64,000 nucleotides of DNA from Cellulomonas sp. URHE0023. Its GTDB lineage: Bacteria; Actinomycetota; Actinomycetes; Actinomycetales; Cellulomonadaceae. A model generated the notes under the pieces. It was not told the origin of the DNA. It saw only the letters and a program-made list of their open reading frames with translations, and made no database searches. Positions 43,959-53,148 of the stretch are shown here, piece by piece. The stretch is taken from assembly GCF_000688475.1 (NCBI RefSeq), contig NZ_JIAN01000006.1, forward strand, positions 62,001-126,000. The letters are read 5' to 3'. Position 1 is the stretch's first letter, and each line of letters starts with the position of its first letter. A program made the position numbers and the translations under genes.

Positions 43959-45026
43959 ATGTCCCGCACGGAGGTCGAGCGCGTCGCTCCCGCCGAGCTG
44001 TCTGCGCTCCGGCACGCGTTGGCGATCGCTCGCCGCGGCCCGTCGAACGGCCCCAACCCGCGCGTCGGCGCGGTTCTGCTGAGTCCTGAAGGTGAGGTCC
44101 TCGGCGAGGGGTGGCACCGTGGTGCGGGAACCCCGCACGCCGAGGTCGCCGCCCTCGTGGACGCCGCGGCGCGCGGGAGCGACACCGCCGGCGCCACCGC
44201 GGTCGTGACGCTCGAGCCGTGCAACCACACCGGCCGCACCGGTCCGTGCTCGGAGGCGCTGATCGCCGCCGGCATCGGACGCGTCGTCGTCTCGGTGGCC
44301 GACCCGAACCCTGTGGCCGCAGGTGGAGCACAGCGGCTCCGGGATGCGGGCGTCGACGTCCAGACCGGCGTGCTCGCAGACGAGGGCCGCGAGCTGCTCG
44401 GTGCGTGGCTGCCGTCCGTCGAGCGTGGTCGACCGTTCGTGACGCTCAAGCTGGCCACCTCGCTCGACGGCCGGGTCGCCGCGGCCGACGGATCCAGCCG
44501 GTGGATCACGTCCGAGGTCTCACGACGCCACGCGCACGACCTGCGGGCCGAGGTGGGTGCGATCGTCGTCGGGACGGGAACGGTCCTCGCCGACGACCCC
44601 TCGCTCACCGCGCGCAACGCCGCGGACGAGCTGCACGGGCAGCAGCCCTTGAGGGTGGTCGTCGGCCACCGTCGGGTCCCGCCGGGGGCACGACTCCACG
44701 GGCCGGGCGGCGAGCTGCTCACCGTGCAGTCCCACGATCCTGCCGCGGTGCTCGCGGTGCTCGCGGAGCGCGAGGTGCGGCATGTGCTCGTCGAGGGCGG
44801 CCCGACGCTGGCCGCGGCGTTCGTCCGGGCCGGGCTCGTCGACGAGGTGCATGCCTACGTCGCACCGGTCCTGCTGGGAGCCGGACCGCCCGCACTGGCC
44901 GACCTCGGTATCGCGACCATCGGTGACGCCGTCCGGCTGACCACGCGGTCCGTGCTTCCGCTCGGCCCGGACGTCCTGATCGTCGCCACCCCAGAACCGA
45001 CCAGCACCAGCAGCAAGGAGCACTGA
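43959..45026 (+). CDS. ribD: RibD, bifunctional deaminase/reductase
   Basis: Deaminates and then reduces the pyrimidine intermediate of riboflavin synthesis. The 355-aa product has an N-terminal zinc deaminase domain (GTPHAEVAAL, EPCNHTGRTGPC) and a C-terminal NADPH reductase domain (LKLATSLDGRVAAADGSSRWI, VEGGPTLAAAF). ATG 43959 is preferred: GGAGGT lies 4 nt upstream, and the longer in-frame GTG 43881 falls inside riboswitch helix P1. TGATG overlap with ribE. Confidence 0.95.
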   Translation: MSRTEVERVAPAELSALRHALAIARRGPSNGPNPRVGAVLLSPEGEVLGEGWHRGAGTPHAEVAALVDAAARGSDTAGATAVVTLEPCNHTGRTGPCSEALIAAGIGRVVVSVADPNPVAAGGAQRLRDAGVDVQTGVLADEGRELLGAWLPSVERGRPFVTLKLATSLDGRVAAADGSSRWITSEVSRRHAHDLRAEVGAIVVGTGTVLADDPSLTARNAADELHGQQPLRVVVGHRRVPPGARLHGPGGELLTVQSHDPAAVLAVLAEREVRHVLVEGGPTLAAAFVRAGLVDEVHAYVAPVLLGAGPPALADLGIATIGDAVRLTTRSVLPLGPDVLIVATPEPTSTSSKEH

Positions 45027-45649
45027 TGTTCACCGGAATCGTCGAGGAGATCGGCACTGTTGTCGAGATCACCAGCAGCGGGTCTCTCGAGCAGGGACCC
45101 CAGGACGCCCGCCTGCGCGTGCGCGGCGCGCTCGTCGTCTCGGACGCCCGCCTCGGAGACTCCATCAGCGTGTCCGGCGTCTGTCTCACGGTGACCGAGC
45201 TGCCGGGTGACGGCACGTTCTGGGCCGACGTCATGCCCGAGACGCTGCGCCGAAGCGCGCTGGAGGACCTCGGCGTGTCCAGCCCGGTGAACCTCGAGCG
45301 CGCGCTGGCCGTCGGCGGCCGGTACGGCGGGCACGTCGTCCAGGGACACGTCGACGGCGTCGGGACCATCCTGAGCCGCACGCCCGGACCCCGCTGGGAC
45401 GACATCGAGATCGGCCTCGCGCCCGAGCTCACCCGGTACATCGCCGAGAAGGGCTCGATCGCCGTCTCCGGCATCTCGCTGACCGTCACGCACGTCACCG
45501 ACGAGTCGTTCGGTGTCTCACTCATCCCCACGACGCTGGAGGCGACGACCCTCGGCACCCTGGCACCCGGCGCACGGGTGAACATCGAGGTCGACGTCCT
45601 GGCCAAGTACACCGAGCGGTTGCTGTCGTCGGCGGGGGTGCTGCGATGA
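45026..45649 (+). CDS. ribE: Riboflavin synthase alpha subunit
   Basis: Dismutates two 6,7-dimethyl-8-ribityllumazine molecules to riboflavin. The 207-aa product has two tandem lumazine-binding beta barrels; the first starts MFTGIVEEIGTV and contains DSISVSGVCLTV, the second GHVVQGHVDGVG and GSIAVSGISLTV. Coupled to ribD and ribAB by overlaps. Confidence 0.96.
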   Translation: MFTGIVEEIGTVVEITSSGSLEQGPQDARLRVRGALVVSDARLGDSISVSGVCLTVTELPGDGTFWADVMPETLRRSALEDLGVSSPVNLERALAVGGRYGGHVVQGHVDGVGTILSRTPGPRWDDIEIGLAPELTRYIAEKGSIAVSGISLTVTHVTDESFGVSLIPTTLEATTLGTLAPGARVNIEVDVLAKYTERLLSSAGVLR

Positions 45650-47001
45650 GCATCCGTCTCGGCACCGTCGAGGAGGCGCTCGAGGCGCTGCGCCAAGGCC
45701 GTCCGGTGCTCGTCGCCGACTCGCCCGACCGCGAGAACGAGGCCGACGTCATCCTGGCAGCACAGTCCGCGACGCCCGAATGGGTCGCGTGGACCATCCG
45801 GCACTCGTCGGGGTACCTGTGCGCACCGATGACGGCATCGCGTGCGGACGCCCTCGACCTGCCGCTGATGGTCCCGCACAGCCAGGACCCTCGACGGACC
45901 GCGTACACGGTCACCGTCGACGCGGCCACGGGCGTGAGCACCGGTATCTCGGCCGCTGACCGAGCACGCACGCTGCGGGTGCTCGCCGACCCGGCGTCGG
46001 GCCGCGAGGACCTCATCCGCCCGGGGCACGTGCTTCCCCTGCGCGCCGTCCCCGGTGGTGTGCTGCACCGCGCGGGACACACCGAGGCTGCCGTCGACCT
46101 GTGCCGGCTCGCCGGTCTGGAACCCGTCGGCGCGATCGCGGAGCTGGTCAACGACGACGGGACGATGACCCGGCTCGACGACTCCTCCGCGCTGGCCGAG
46201 GCCGAGGGTCTCGTGCTCCTGACCATCGAGGACATCGTCGCGTGGCGGACCAGCCACGGTGACGACGTGACCAACGAGGTCGCCGTCGCCGCATCGCCGC
46301 GCGAGCGGGTGCACGCCACGCACACCGCGTACCTGCCCACGAAGCACGGGGAGTTCCGCATCCACGGCTACCGCGACCTCCGGACCGGTGCCGAGCACGT
46401 CGCACTCGTCCCCACGGGTGGCCTGGCCGAGCAGCCGGTGGTCCGGGTCCACTCCGAGTGCCTGACCGGGGACGCGTTCGGGTCTGCCCGCTGCGACTGC
46501 GGCCCGCAGCTCGACGCGGCGCTCGAGCTCGCCTCCGCACAGGGCGGTGCGGTCGTCTACCTGCGCGGGCACGAGGGTCGCGGCATCGGCCTGCTGGCCA
46601 AGGTGGCCGCCTACGCGCTGCAGGACGAGGGCCGGGACACCGTCGAGGCGAACCTCGACCTGGGCTGGCCCGCGGACCGGCGCGAGTACGGCGCGGCCGC
46701 TGCGATCCTGACGGATCTGGGAGTCAGCCGGATAAGCCTCCTGACCAACAACCCCGCCAAGGTCGCCGGCCTGCGCGCGCACGGCATCGACGTCGCCGAG
46801 ATCCACAGCCTCGAGGTCGGGCGCACGCCTCAGAACGAGGCGTACCTGCGCACCAAGGCCACGTCGATGGGCCACCTGCTTCACCTGCCCGTGGGCACGG
46901 AGCGCGAGCCCATCGCCGTGGCACCCGTCCGTGCGACGCCGGCGACGCCCGGGGCGGACCACGAGGACCACGCATTCGAGAACCTGGAGGACCTGGTATG
47001 A
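45646..47001 (+). CDS. ribBA: RibAB, DHBP synthase / GTP cyclohydrolase II
   Basis: Fused enzyme for both entry branches of riboflavin synthesis. The 451-aa product has an N-terminal DHBP synthase ([43 protein letters not shown]) and a C-terminal GTP cyclohydrolase II with the zinc cysteines ([17 protein letters not shown]) and [11 protein letters not shown]. Overlaps ribE (ATGA) and ribH (ATGA). Confidence 0.96.
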   Translation: MSIRLGTVEEALEALRQGRPVLVADSPDRENEADVILAAQSATPEWVAWTIRHSSGYLCAPMTASRADALDLPLMVPHSQDPRRTAYTVTVDAATGVSTGISAADRARTLRVLADPASGREDLIRPGHVLPLRAVPGGVLHRAGHTEAAVDLCRLAGLEPVGAIAELVNDDGTMTRLDDSSALAEAEGLVLLTIEDIVAWRTSHGDDVTNEVAVAASPRERVHATHTAYLPTKHGEFRIHGYRDLRTGAEHVALVPTGGLAEQPVVRVHSECLTGDAFGSARCDCGPQLDAALELASAQGGAVVYLRGHEGRGIGLLAKVAAYALQDEGRDTVEANLDLGWPADRREYGAAAAILTDLGVSRISLLTNNPAKVAGLRAHGIDVAEIHSLEVGRTPQNEAYLRTKATSMGHLLHLPVGTEREPIAVAPVRATPATPGADHEDHAFENLEDLV

Positions 47002-47492
47002 GCGGTGCCGGAGCACCCACCCTGACCGTCGACGGGACCGGCCTGAGGGTCGTCGTCGTGGCCGCGAGCTGGCACACCGTCGTGATGGACGGCCTGCTCG
47101 CCGGTGCGGAGCGCGCCTTGACGGCCGCTCATGTGTCCGACGTGACGATCGTCCGTGTGCCGGGCACCTTCGAGCTTCCTGTGGCCGCCCAGGTCGCTGC
47201 GGAGAACGGTGCCGACGCGGTGGTCGCCCTCGGCGTCGTCATCCGCGGCGGAACGCCGCACTTCGAGTACGTGTGCCAGGGGGCGACGCTCGGGCTCACG
47301 GACGTCGCCATCCGCACCGGGGTCCCGGTGGGGTTCGGTGTCCTGACGTGTGACGACGATGCCCAGGCGCTGGACCGGGCAGGCTTGCCCGGCTCGCACG
47401 AGGACAAGGGCGCCGAGGCTGCTGAGGCCGCGGTCGCCACCGTGGTCGCGCTGCGCGGGCTGCGCCCTGGGACGTCTAGAGTGCGCGCGTGA
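46998..47492 (+). CDS. ribH: Lumazine synthase
   Basis: Condenses the ribityl pyrimidine with DHBP to give lumazine. The 164-aa product has [40 protein letters not shown] (catalytic His) and [13 protein letters not shown] 46998 overlaps the ribAB stop. Last gene of the rib operon; overlaps hisE by four bases. Confidence 0.96.
   Translation: MSGAGAPTLTVDGTGLRVVVVAASWHTVVMDGLLAGAERALTAAHVSDVTIVRVPGTFELPVAAQVAAENGADAVVALGVVIRGGTPHFEYVCQGATLGLTDVAIRTGVPVGFGVLTCDDDAQALDRAGLPGSHEDKGAEAAEAAVATVVALRGLRPGTSRVRA
47477..47482 (+). promoter_or_regulatory. Leaderless-type -10 box, hisE
   Basis: TAGAGT inside the ribH 3' end finishes 6 nt before the hisE GTG, so hisE-hisG may have its own leaderless promoter besides read-through from rib. 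Confidence 0.5.
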
Positions 47493-47752
47493 AGACCTTC
47501 GACGCACTGTTCGCCGAGCTGACGGAGAAGGCGACCAGCCGTCCCGCCGGCTCACGTACCGTCGCCGAGATCGACTCGGGTGTCCACGGCATCGGCAAGA
47601 AGGTCGTCGAGGAAGCCGCCGAGGTCTGGATGGCCGCCGAGTTCGAGTCGGACGAGCGGACGGCCGAGGAGATCTCCCAGCTGCTCTACCACCTACAGGT
47701 GCTCATGATCGCGCGCGGACTGACGCTCGACGACGTGTACGCGCACCTCTGA
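47489..47752 (+). CDS. hisE: Phosphoribosyl-ATP pyrophosphatase
   Basis: Second step of histidine synthesis. The 87-aa all-helical MazG-like product has [20 protein letters not shown] (metal-binding Glu residues) and [17 protein letters not shown] start overlapping the ribH stop; hisG follows after 16 nt. Confidence 0.95.
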   Translation: MKTFDALFAELTEKATSRPAGSRTVAEIDSGVHGIGKKVVEEAAEVWMAAEFESDERTAEEISQLLYHLQVLMIARGLTLDDVYAHL

Positions 47753-47768
47753 GACCCGAGGACCCGCT

Positions 47769-48617
47769 GTGCTGAGGATTGCCGTCCCGAACAAGGGATC
47801 CCTGTCGGAGCCTGCCGTCGAGATGCTCAAGGAGGCCGGCTACAAGCAGCGCCGTGACTCGCGTGAGCTCGTCCTGCCCGACCCGGACAACGACGTGGAG
47901 TTCTTCTTCCTGCGCCCGCGCGACATCGCGGTCTACGTCGGAGCGGGCACGGTCGACGTCGGGATCACCGGACGCGACCTCATGCTGGACTCGGAGTCCG
48001 CGGCGGTCGAGCACCTGCCGCTCGGCTTCGCCCGCTCGACGTTCCGGTTCGCCGGTGCGGCGGGGGAGTGGACCGCCGTCGAGCAGGTCGGGGGCCGCCG
48101 GGTCGCGACGAGCTACCCCGTGCTGGTCCGCTCGTACCTGCGCTCCCTCGGCATAGAGCCGGCCGGTGTGGTGCGTCTCGACGGTGCGGTCGAGTCGGCG
48201 ATCAAGCTCGGTGTCGCCGACGTGATCGCCGATGTGGTGGAGACCGGCACGACGCTGCGCGCCGCGGGCCTGGAGATCTTCGCCGAGCCGATCCTGCGGT
48301 CCGAGGCCGTCCTGGTGCGCAGGTCCGACGTGGACGAACCTGCGGGCCTCGACGTGCTGACCCGGCGCATCCAGGGCGTCCTCACCGCGCGCGAGTACGT
48401 GCTCATGGACTACGACGTGCCTCTGGATCTCGTCGACGCCGCAGTCGCGATCACACCCGGGCTCGAGTCGCCGACCGTGTCCCCCTTGCACAACCGGGAC
48501 TGGGCGGCCGTCCGGGCGATGGTGCGCCGCGACCAGACCAACCGGGTGATGGACTCGCTGTACGACATCGGCGCCCGCGCCATCCTGGTCACCTCGATCC
48601 ACGCGTGCCGGCTCTGA
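47769..48617 (+). CDS. hisG: ATP phosphoribosyltransferase (long form)
   Basis: First, feedback-controlled step of histidine synthesis. The 282-aa product is the long HisG form, with [52 protein letters not shown] (PRPP loop) and a C-terminal ACT-like regulatory domain (about residues 210-282, [14 protein letters not shown]). The reversed order hisE-hisG is usual in actinobacteria. Confidence 0.96.
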   Translation: MLRIAVPNKGSLSEPAVEMLKEAGYKQRRDSRELVLPDPDNDVEFFFLRPRDIAVYVGAGTVDVGITGRDLMLDSESAAVEHLPLGFARSTFRFAGAAGEWTAVEQVGGRRVATSYPVLVRSYLRSLGIEPAGVVRLDGAVESAIKLGVADVIADVVETGTTLRAAGLEIFAEPILRSEAVLVRRSDVDEPAGLDVLTRRIQGVLTAREYVLMDYDVPLDLVDAAVAITPGLESPTVSPLHNRDWAAVRAMVRRDQTNRVMDSLYDIGARAILVTSIHACRL

Positions 48618-48628
48618 GCGGAACCGAC

Positions 48629-49060
48629 GTGGCGTCGTACCGGACGTTCCGCCCACGCGCCGCGCGGGTGGTGACGCTCACCCTGGCGGTCGTGGTCCTC
48701 ACGCTGGCGGGGCTGCTGATCGCCTTCATGCCTGGCTTGAACACGGGTGACCGGGTCGGCTTCGCGCTCGTCGCCTTGATGATCGCGGCGTTCTGCTGGC
48801 GGCAGGGAACGGTCCGTGCGCGCGTGGATGACAACGGCGTCACCGTCCGCAACCTCGTCTACACGCGGCGGCTCGAGTGGGCGGAGATCGTCTCGGTGCG
48901 CTTCGGCTCCGGACGACCGTGGGTCCAGCTCGACCTGTCTGACGGCGACACGCTGGCCGTCATGGGCATTCAGCGCGCAGACGGCCAGTACGCGCAGGCG
49001 GAGGCCCGGCGCCTGGCGACGCTGGTCGCGCAGCACACCGAGACGCCGCGGGACGACTGA
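48629..49060 (+). CDS. PH-domain membrane protein
   Basis: A 143-aa protein with two membrane segments (about residues 14-35 and 40-57), then a cytoplasmic PH-like domain (VRARVDDNGVTVRNLVYTRRLEWAEIVSVRFG), as in the actinobacterial PH_6-type family often found just after hisG. Function unknown. GTG 48629 lies 11 nt after hisG. Confidence 0.85.
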   Translation: MASYRTFRPRAARVVTLTLAVVVLTLAGLLIAFMPGLNTGDRVGFALVALMIAAFCWRQGTVRARVDDNGVTVRNLVYTRRLEWAEIVSVRFGSGRPWVQLDLSDGDTLAVMGIQRADGQYAQAEARRLATLVAQHTETPRDD

Positions 49061-49061
49061 C

Positions 49062-49292
49062 GTGGAGATCGAGGTCGACGGCGAGCGGTTCTCGGTGACC
49101 GAACGCGGGTGCGGCACGTACGACGCCTCGTGGCTCACGGGCCCCAACCCGGGCTACGGATTCTCCGTCTCGGGCCGAACCCATGGCGAGGGCGTCGGGT
49201 ACGCGGCTCGCCGGCTCGGCGACCAGGAGCTCGTCGACCAGATCCGCAGCTTCCTCGCGCAGGTGGACCCCGTGACCGGCTTCATGGAGTGA
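49062..49292 (+). CDS. Small conserved-looking protein, unknown
   Basis: A 76-aa protein with no membrane span or signal. It opens with a beta-rich stretch (VEIEVDGERFSVTERGCGTYDASWLTG split by short turns) and ends in a helix (DQELVDQIRSFLAQVDPV). Starts 1 nt after the PH-domain gene, suggesting co-transcription, and its last 11 nt overlap the convergent DUF3866 gene. Not recognised. Confidence 0.7.
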   Translation: MEIEVDGERFSVTERGCGTYDASWLTGPNPGYGFSVSGRTHGEGVGYAARRLGDQELVDQIRSFLAQVDPVTGFME

Positions 49293-50415
49293 GGTCGTCC
49301 AGGCGGACAGCATGCACACCCGCCGCGGCGGCGGTCAGGAATGCGGCGGGGTCCGCGTCGAGCCCTCGGCCCATCGTCGAGAGGCGGACCGGTGAGCCCC
49401 CCAACGCGCTGAACAGGTCTGCCCCGACGGGGACGCGCACCAGGCGGTGCCGAGACGACAGCGCCGCGGCCTGGTGGTCGATCCGGTGGCCGAGCCCGTC
49501 GAGCGGACCCGGGTCGAAGACGGGCACGACGACGTCGGCGGCCGCGAGCGCGACGCGGCCATAGGCGGTGAGCGAGTGGTGCGAGACGCCAAGGTGCCGC
49601 TCGCGTTCGTCGGCACCTGAGACCCGCAACGAGGCGACCGGACGGCCACCGAGTGCCGCCGCGGCGTTCACGGCCTCGCCCGCGGCGACGCCCGAGAATC
49701 CCCAGCGCGTGCCGGTGCCGAGGTTCCCGGGTCCTTGTGCGACCACCACGACGTCGGCGCCGACGACGTGTCGTGCCGCGAGCAGCCCGGTGTGCACCGT
49801 GACCGCCTCGAGGTCACCGCCGAACGCCTGCCCGGTGGTGATGCACGCGTCGATCCAGCCGGCATCGCGCAGGCCCGCGACCGCGCGGGAGAACCAAGCC
49901 GCGAGGGCGCCGCCGTCCGTCATGACATAGGCGACCCGGGGCGGTGCCGCGCCGGCACGCGCGGCAGCGAACCGAGCACCGGCCACGATCGCGGGGAGGG
50001 CGGAGTGCAGGTCCGCGACGACGACCGGCAGACCGTCGAGGTCGTCCGCGTCACGCAGGACCTCGTGGTGCGGCGACTCCTGGTCGTCGACGCCCAGCAC
50101 CATCGCCTGCAGCGGCGTGTACCGGGCCTTGACCAGGTGACCGGGACCGTCCGAGGGATCTGCGGGAAGGTTGTCGGGGCGTGCGACGACGAGCGCGTAC
50201 CCACCCGTGCCGAGCCCGCGGGCGAGCGCCGAGACGTTCAGCAGGACCCGGTCGCCGATCACGGGAGAGCCGACGAGCGCCGGGTAGGCGAGCGCTCGCA
50301 CGGTCCCACCTGCGGGGATCGCGCCCACGGGCGACTCCAGCTCGACGGTCATCTCGGCGGCGCCCGACCACGTTGATCCGAGCGACACCACGGTTCCCGC
50401 ACGCCACGTGATCAC
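49282..50415 (-). CDS. DUF3866 family protein
   Basis: A 377-aa protein resembling the DUF3866 family of actinobacteria. Seen: ITWRAGTVVSLGSTWSGAAE at the N-terminus, HLVKARYTPLQ, VADLHSALP and VVAQGPGNLGTGTRWGFSG. No membrane spans. Function unknown. The GTG start at 50415 has no Shine-Dalgarno but a -10-like TAGCGT 6 nt upstream; the gene is divergent from pafB across only 34 bp. Confidence 0.85.
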   Translation of the reverse strand: MITWRAGTVVSLGSTWSGAAEMTVELESPVGAIPAGGTVRALAYPALVGSPVIGDRVLLNVSALARGLGTGGYALVVARPDNLPADPSDGPGHLVKARYTPLQAMVLGVDDQESPHHEVLRDADDLDGLPVVVADLHSALPAIVAGARFAAARAGAAPPRVAYVMTDGGALAAWFSRAVAGLRDAGWIDACITTGQAFGGDLEAVTVHTGLLAARHVVGADVVVVAQGPGNLGTGTRWGFSGVAAGEAVNAAAALGGRPVASLRVSGADERERHLGVSHHSLTAYGRVALAAADVVVPVFDPGPLDGLGHRIDHQAAALSSRHRLVRVPVGADLFSALGGSPVRLSTMGRGLDADPAAFLTAAAAGVHAVRLDDLTP

Positions 50416-50421
50416 GCGCCC

Positions 50422-50427
50422 ACGCTA
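50422..50427 (-). promoter_or_regulatory. Leaderless-type -10 box, DUF3866 gene
   Basis: Reading on the minus strand, TAGCGT (50427 to 50422) ends 6 nt before the GTG at 50415. Confidence 0.5.
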
Positions 50428-50435
50428 CCGGCCAC

Positions 50436-50441
50436 TACGGT
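50436..50441 (+). promoter_or_regulatory. Leaderless-type -10 box, pafB
   Basis: TACGGT ends 8 nt before the pafB ATG; no Shine-Dalgarno. It is 8 bp from the divergent -10 box. Confidence 0.5.
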
Positions 50442-50449
50442 TGTCCTCG

Positions 50450-51487
50450 ATGGCCGCTCAGATCGCCCCTGCCGAGCGCCTGCTCAACCTCGTCATCGCC
50501 CTGGTCAACACCGCGGGCCGGATGACGAAGGAGCAGGTGCGCACAAGCGTCGCCGGTTACCAGGAGGCACCGTCCGACGACGCCTTCGAGCGGATGTTCG
50601 AGCGCGACAAGGACACGCTGCGTGACCTCGGCATCCCGATCCTGACCATCACGGACGCGGGCCACGGCGACGACATCGGCTACCGGGTGGACCTCGACGC
50701 CTACGCGCTGCCCCCGCTCGACCTGACGGCCGCCGAGCTGGGTGTGCTGGCCATGGCGGCCCAGGTGTGGCAGGACCAGGCCGTCCGCGCGGACACGTCC
50801 CGCGCGCTCACCAAGCTCAGGGCCGTCGGCGAGGGCGTCGAGTCGACGGACCTCGTCGCGGGTCTCGCGCCCCGCGTCCGGGCGGGGGGCGGCGCGTTCA
50901 GCCCGCTGGTCGACGCGGTCCAGGCACGCCAGCCGGTCCGGTTCAGGTACCGCGCCGCGACGACCGGCGAGGTGCGCGACCGGGTCGTGGAGCCGTGGAA
51001 GCTGCTGGCCCGCCGCGGCGGCTGGGTGCTCGTCGGGCTGGACCGGGAGCGCGGTGCGAGCCGGTCGTACCGGCTGACCCGCATCGAGGGCTCCGTGCGC
51101 CCCGCGGGCGAGCCCGGCTCGTTCGCGGCGCCGTCACCCGACGCCATGGCGGAGGCTCTGCGTGCCTGGGGAGGCGGACCGGAGACGATTGCGACACTCG
51201 CGATCCTGCCGGAGCGTGCCAGCGCTGCACGCGTCCGCGCGGTGCCTGCCCCCGTCGACGCCCCGGACTGGACCGCGGACCCGGCGACGGCCCCGCTCCT
51301 CACCAACAGGGAGCTGGTCCACGTGCCGTACCGCGCCGAGTGGGAGCTCGCCGAGGAGCTCGTGGGCTACGGTGCGGCCGTCGTCGTGCTCGCACCGGCG
51401 AACTTGCGCGACCATGTGCTGCACCTGCTGCGCACGGCCGCGACCCTCGACCGGACCAGCGACACGGAGGTCACCGTCGATGGCTGA
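50450..51487 (+). CDS. pafB: PafB, WYL-domain transcription activator
   Basis: Half of the PafBC complex, which activates the RecA/LexA-independent DNA-damage response in actinobacteria. The 345-aa product has an N-terminal winged helix (AERLLNLVIALVNTAGRMTKEQV), a WYL domain (RFRYRAATTGEVRDRVVEPWKLL ... WVLVGLDRERG) and a C-terminal WCX region. ATG 50450 is the family start. The stop lies inside pafC (8-nt overlap). Proteasome genes are not in the window. Confidence 0.94.
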   Translation: MAAQIAPAERLLNLVIALVNTAGRMTKEQVRTSVAGYQEAPSDDAFERMFERDKDTLRDLGIPILTITDAGHGDDIGYRVDLDAYALPPLDLTAAELGVLAMAAQVWQDQAVRADTSRALTKLRAVGEGVESTDLVAGLAPRVRAGGGAFSPLVDAVQARQPVRFRYRAATTGEVRDRVVEPWKLLARRGGWVLVGLDRERGASRSYRLTRIEGSVRPAGEPGSFAAPSPDAMAEALRAWGGGPETIATLAILPERASAARVRAVPAPVDAPDWTADPATAPLLTNRELVHVPYRAEWELAEELVGYGAAVVVLAPANLRDHVLHLLRTAATLDRTSDTEVTVDG

Positions 51488-52454
51488 GCGCGCCAGTGAC
51501 CGGCTCCTGCGGATGCTCGGCATGATCACCTACCTCGACCGTCACGAAGGCGTGTCGGTCGAGGAGATCGCGGACCAGTTCGGCGTCACCACCCACCAGG
51601 TGATGTCGGACATCGACACGCTCTGGGTCACGGGGACCCCCGGCTACTACCCGCACGACCTGATCGACTTCGATGCGGCGTCCTACGAGCAAGGTGTCGT
51701 CCGCTTGACGGAGTCGCGCGGGATGACGCGACCGTTGCGTCTGGGTGCTCGGGAGGCCGTTGCGCTGGTGGCCGCACTTCGAGCGCTGGACTCGGCGCTG
51801 GGTTCGGCGATGGACCCCGAGCGGGCGGCCGTCCTGCGGTCCGCGCTCGGGAAGCTGACTGCGGCGACGGGCGATGCCGCCGCTGCGGTGGACGTCCGGC
51901 TGTCCGTGGACGCCGCACCCGAGGTCGCCTCCGCGGTGGCGACAGCGCTGCAGGAGGGACGACGCCTGCACCTTCGCTACGTGAACGCGGCGGACATCAC
52001 CACGGAACGCGACGTCGACCCCATCCGCCTGGCCACCGACGACGAGCGGACCTACCTGCTCGCGTGGTGCCTGCTGGTCGACGGCGAGCGCCTGTTCCGC
52101 ATCGACCGTGTGCTCGCCGCGCGCGTCCTGGACGAACCGAGCCTCGTGCACCCCGTGAGCGACCAGGCGCACCTGTTCGCGCCCGGGCCGGAGGGGGAGC
52201 TGGTCACCCTGCACCTGACGAGCCGCGCACGATGGGTCGCCGAGACGGCGCCCGTGGAGGTCGTCCGCAACCACGACGACGGCTCGTTCGAGGTCGACCT
52301 GCGGATCGTGCAGGAGTCGTGGCTCCGTCACGTCGTGCTGCAGGTCGCCGACGACGTCCTCGACGTGAGGCCGCGTCGGGTGGCCGAGGAGGTTGCGGCG
52401 TCCGCTCGAGCCGCACTTCGGGCCTACGGCGCGCTCGCCGGGTCGGAGGCCTGA
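51480..52454 (+). CDS. pafC: PafC, WYL-domain transcription activator
   Basis: Partner of PafB. The 324-aa product has an N-terminal winged helix (RLLRMLGMITYLDRHEGVSVEEIADQFG), a WYL domain (LHLRYVNAADITTERDVDPI ... YLLAWCLLVDGERLFRIDRV) and a WCX tail. ATG 51480 overlaps pafB. The paired arrangement with tatA/tatC and the helicase downstream is conserved in actinobacteria. Confidence 0.94.
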   Translation: MAERASDRLLRMLGMITYLDRHEGVSVEEIADQFGVTTHQVMSDIDTLWVTGTPGYYPHDLIDFDAASYEQGVVRLTESRGMTRPLRLGAREAVALVAALRALDSALGSAMDPERAAVLRSALGKLTAATGDAAAAVDVRLSVDAAPEVASAVATALQEGRRLHLRYVNAADITTERDVDPIRLATDDERTYLLAWCLLVDGERLFRIDRVLAARVLDEPSLVHPVSDQAHLFAPGPEGELVTLHLTSRARWVAETAPVEVVRNHDDGSFEVDLRIVQESWLRHVVLQVADDVLDVRPRRVAEEVAASARAALRAYGALAGSEA

Positions 52455-52455
52455 G

Positions 52456-52785
52456 ATGCTGTGGTTCTCGGTGTGGACGGTCCTCGTGCTGGCGACGCTC
52501 GTGGGTGCCTTCTTCGTCGGCCGCCGGCTGTGGCGCTCGGGCGTGGCACTGGCCAAGGAGCTGGGGCGCGCCGCCGAGGTTGCGGAGCGGCTCGCCGTCC
52601 GGGTCGAGGAGCTGCAGGCCGCGCAGGCCGCGCTCCGGCCGGACACGGGCCCGACGGTGTTCGCTGACCCTGGCGAGGTGTACGACCGGTATGCCGAGCT
52701 GCGGGTCGCCGCCGCCGGACGTCGTGCGGCCCGAGCGGATCGTCGCGAAGCGACACGTCGTACATGGCGCGCATACTGGCGGTGA
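52456..52785 (+). CDS. Small membrane protein in paf-tat gap, unknown
   Basis: A 109-aa protein with one N-terminal membrane span (about residues 3-21), a helical, probably coiled-coil segment (LAKELGRAAEVAERLAVRV and on to about 60) and a basic Arg-rich C-terminus. ATG 52456, 1 nt after pafC. Its position before tatA and its N-in helix-coil form are TatB-like only in outline; no TatB motif is seen. Confidence 0.75.
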   Translation: MLWFSVWTVLVLATLVGAFFVGRRLWRSGVALAKELGRAAEVAERLAVRVEELQAAQAALRPDTGPTVFADPGEVYDRYAELRVAAAGRRAARADRREATRRTWRAYWR

Positions 52786-52847
52786 ACGACCGCCCTCGCC
52801 ACGCGGGTACGATCACCAGGTCATCTTGACGAAGGAGGGTCAGCGCC

Positions 52848-53141
52848 GTGCTCAGGAACGGGATCCAGTCGTGGCACGTCATCGTGCTGCTCATCGTCGT
52901 GCTGCTCCTCTTCGGAGCCAAGCGCCTCCCGGACGTTGCCAAGAGCGTCGGCCAGTCGTTGAAGATCTTCAAGAGCGAGGTCAAGGACCTCAGGACCGAC
53001 GACGCGCCCTTGACGGACCCGCCGAACACGCCGCCCGCTGCGCAGAACACCGTGGTGCCTCCTCCCGTGGTCGTCCAGACTCCCGTGGTCACCCCGGACC
53101 GGCCCGAGCCGACCGAGGGCTCCGCCCCGCCGAAGGCCTGA
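52848..53141 (+). CDS. tatA: TatA, twin-arginine translocase subunit
   Basis: Forms the Tat translocation pore with TatC. The 97-aa product has a membrane helix (about residues 9-22), the hinge FGAKRLPDVAKSVGQSLKIF amphipathic helix and a Pro/Val/Thr-rich tail. The GTG start has AAGGAGGG (52832-52839) 8 nt upstream. tatC follows after 7 nt. No separate tatB is present here. Confidence 0.94.
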   Translation: MLRNGIQSWHVIVLLIVVLLLFGAKRLPDVAKSVGQSLKIFKSEVKDLRTDDAPLTDPPNTPPAAQNTVVPPPVVVQTPVVTPDRPEPTEGSAPPKA

Positions 53142-53148
53142 ACCACAG

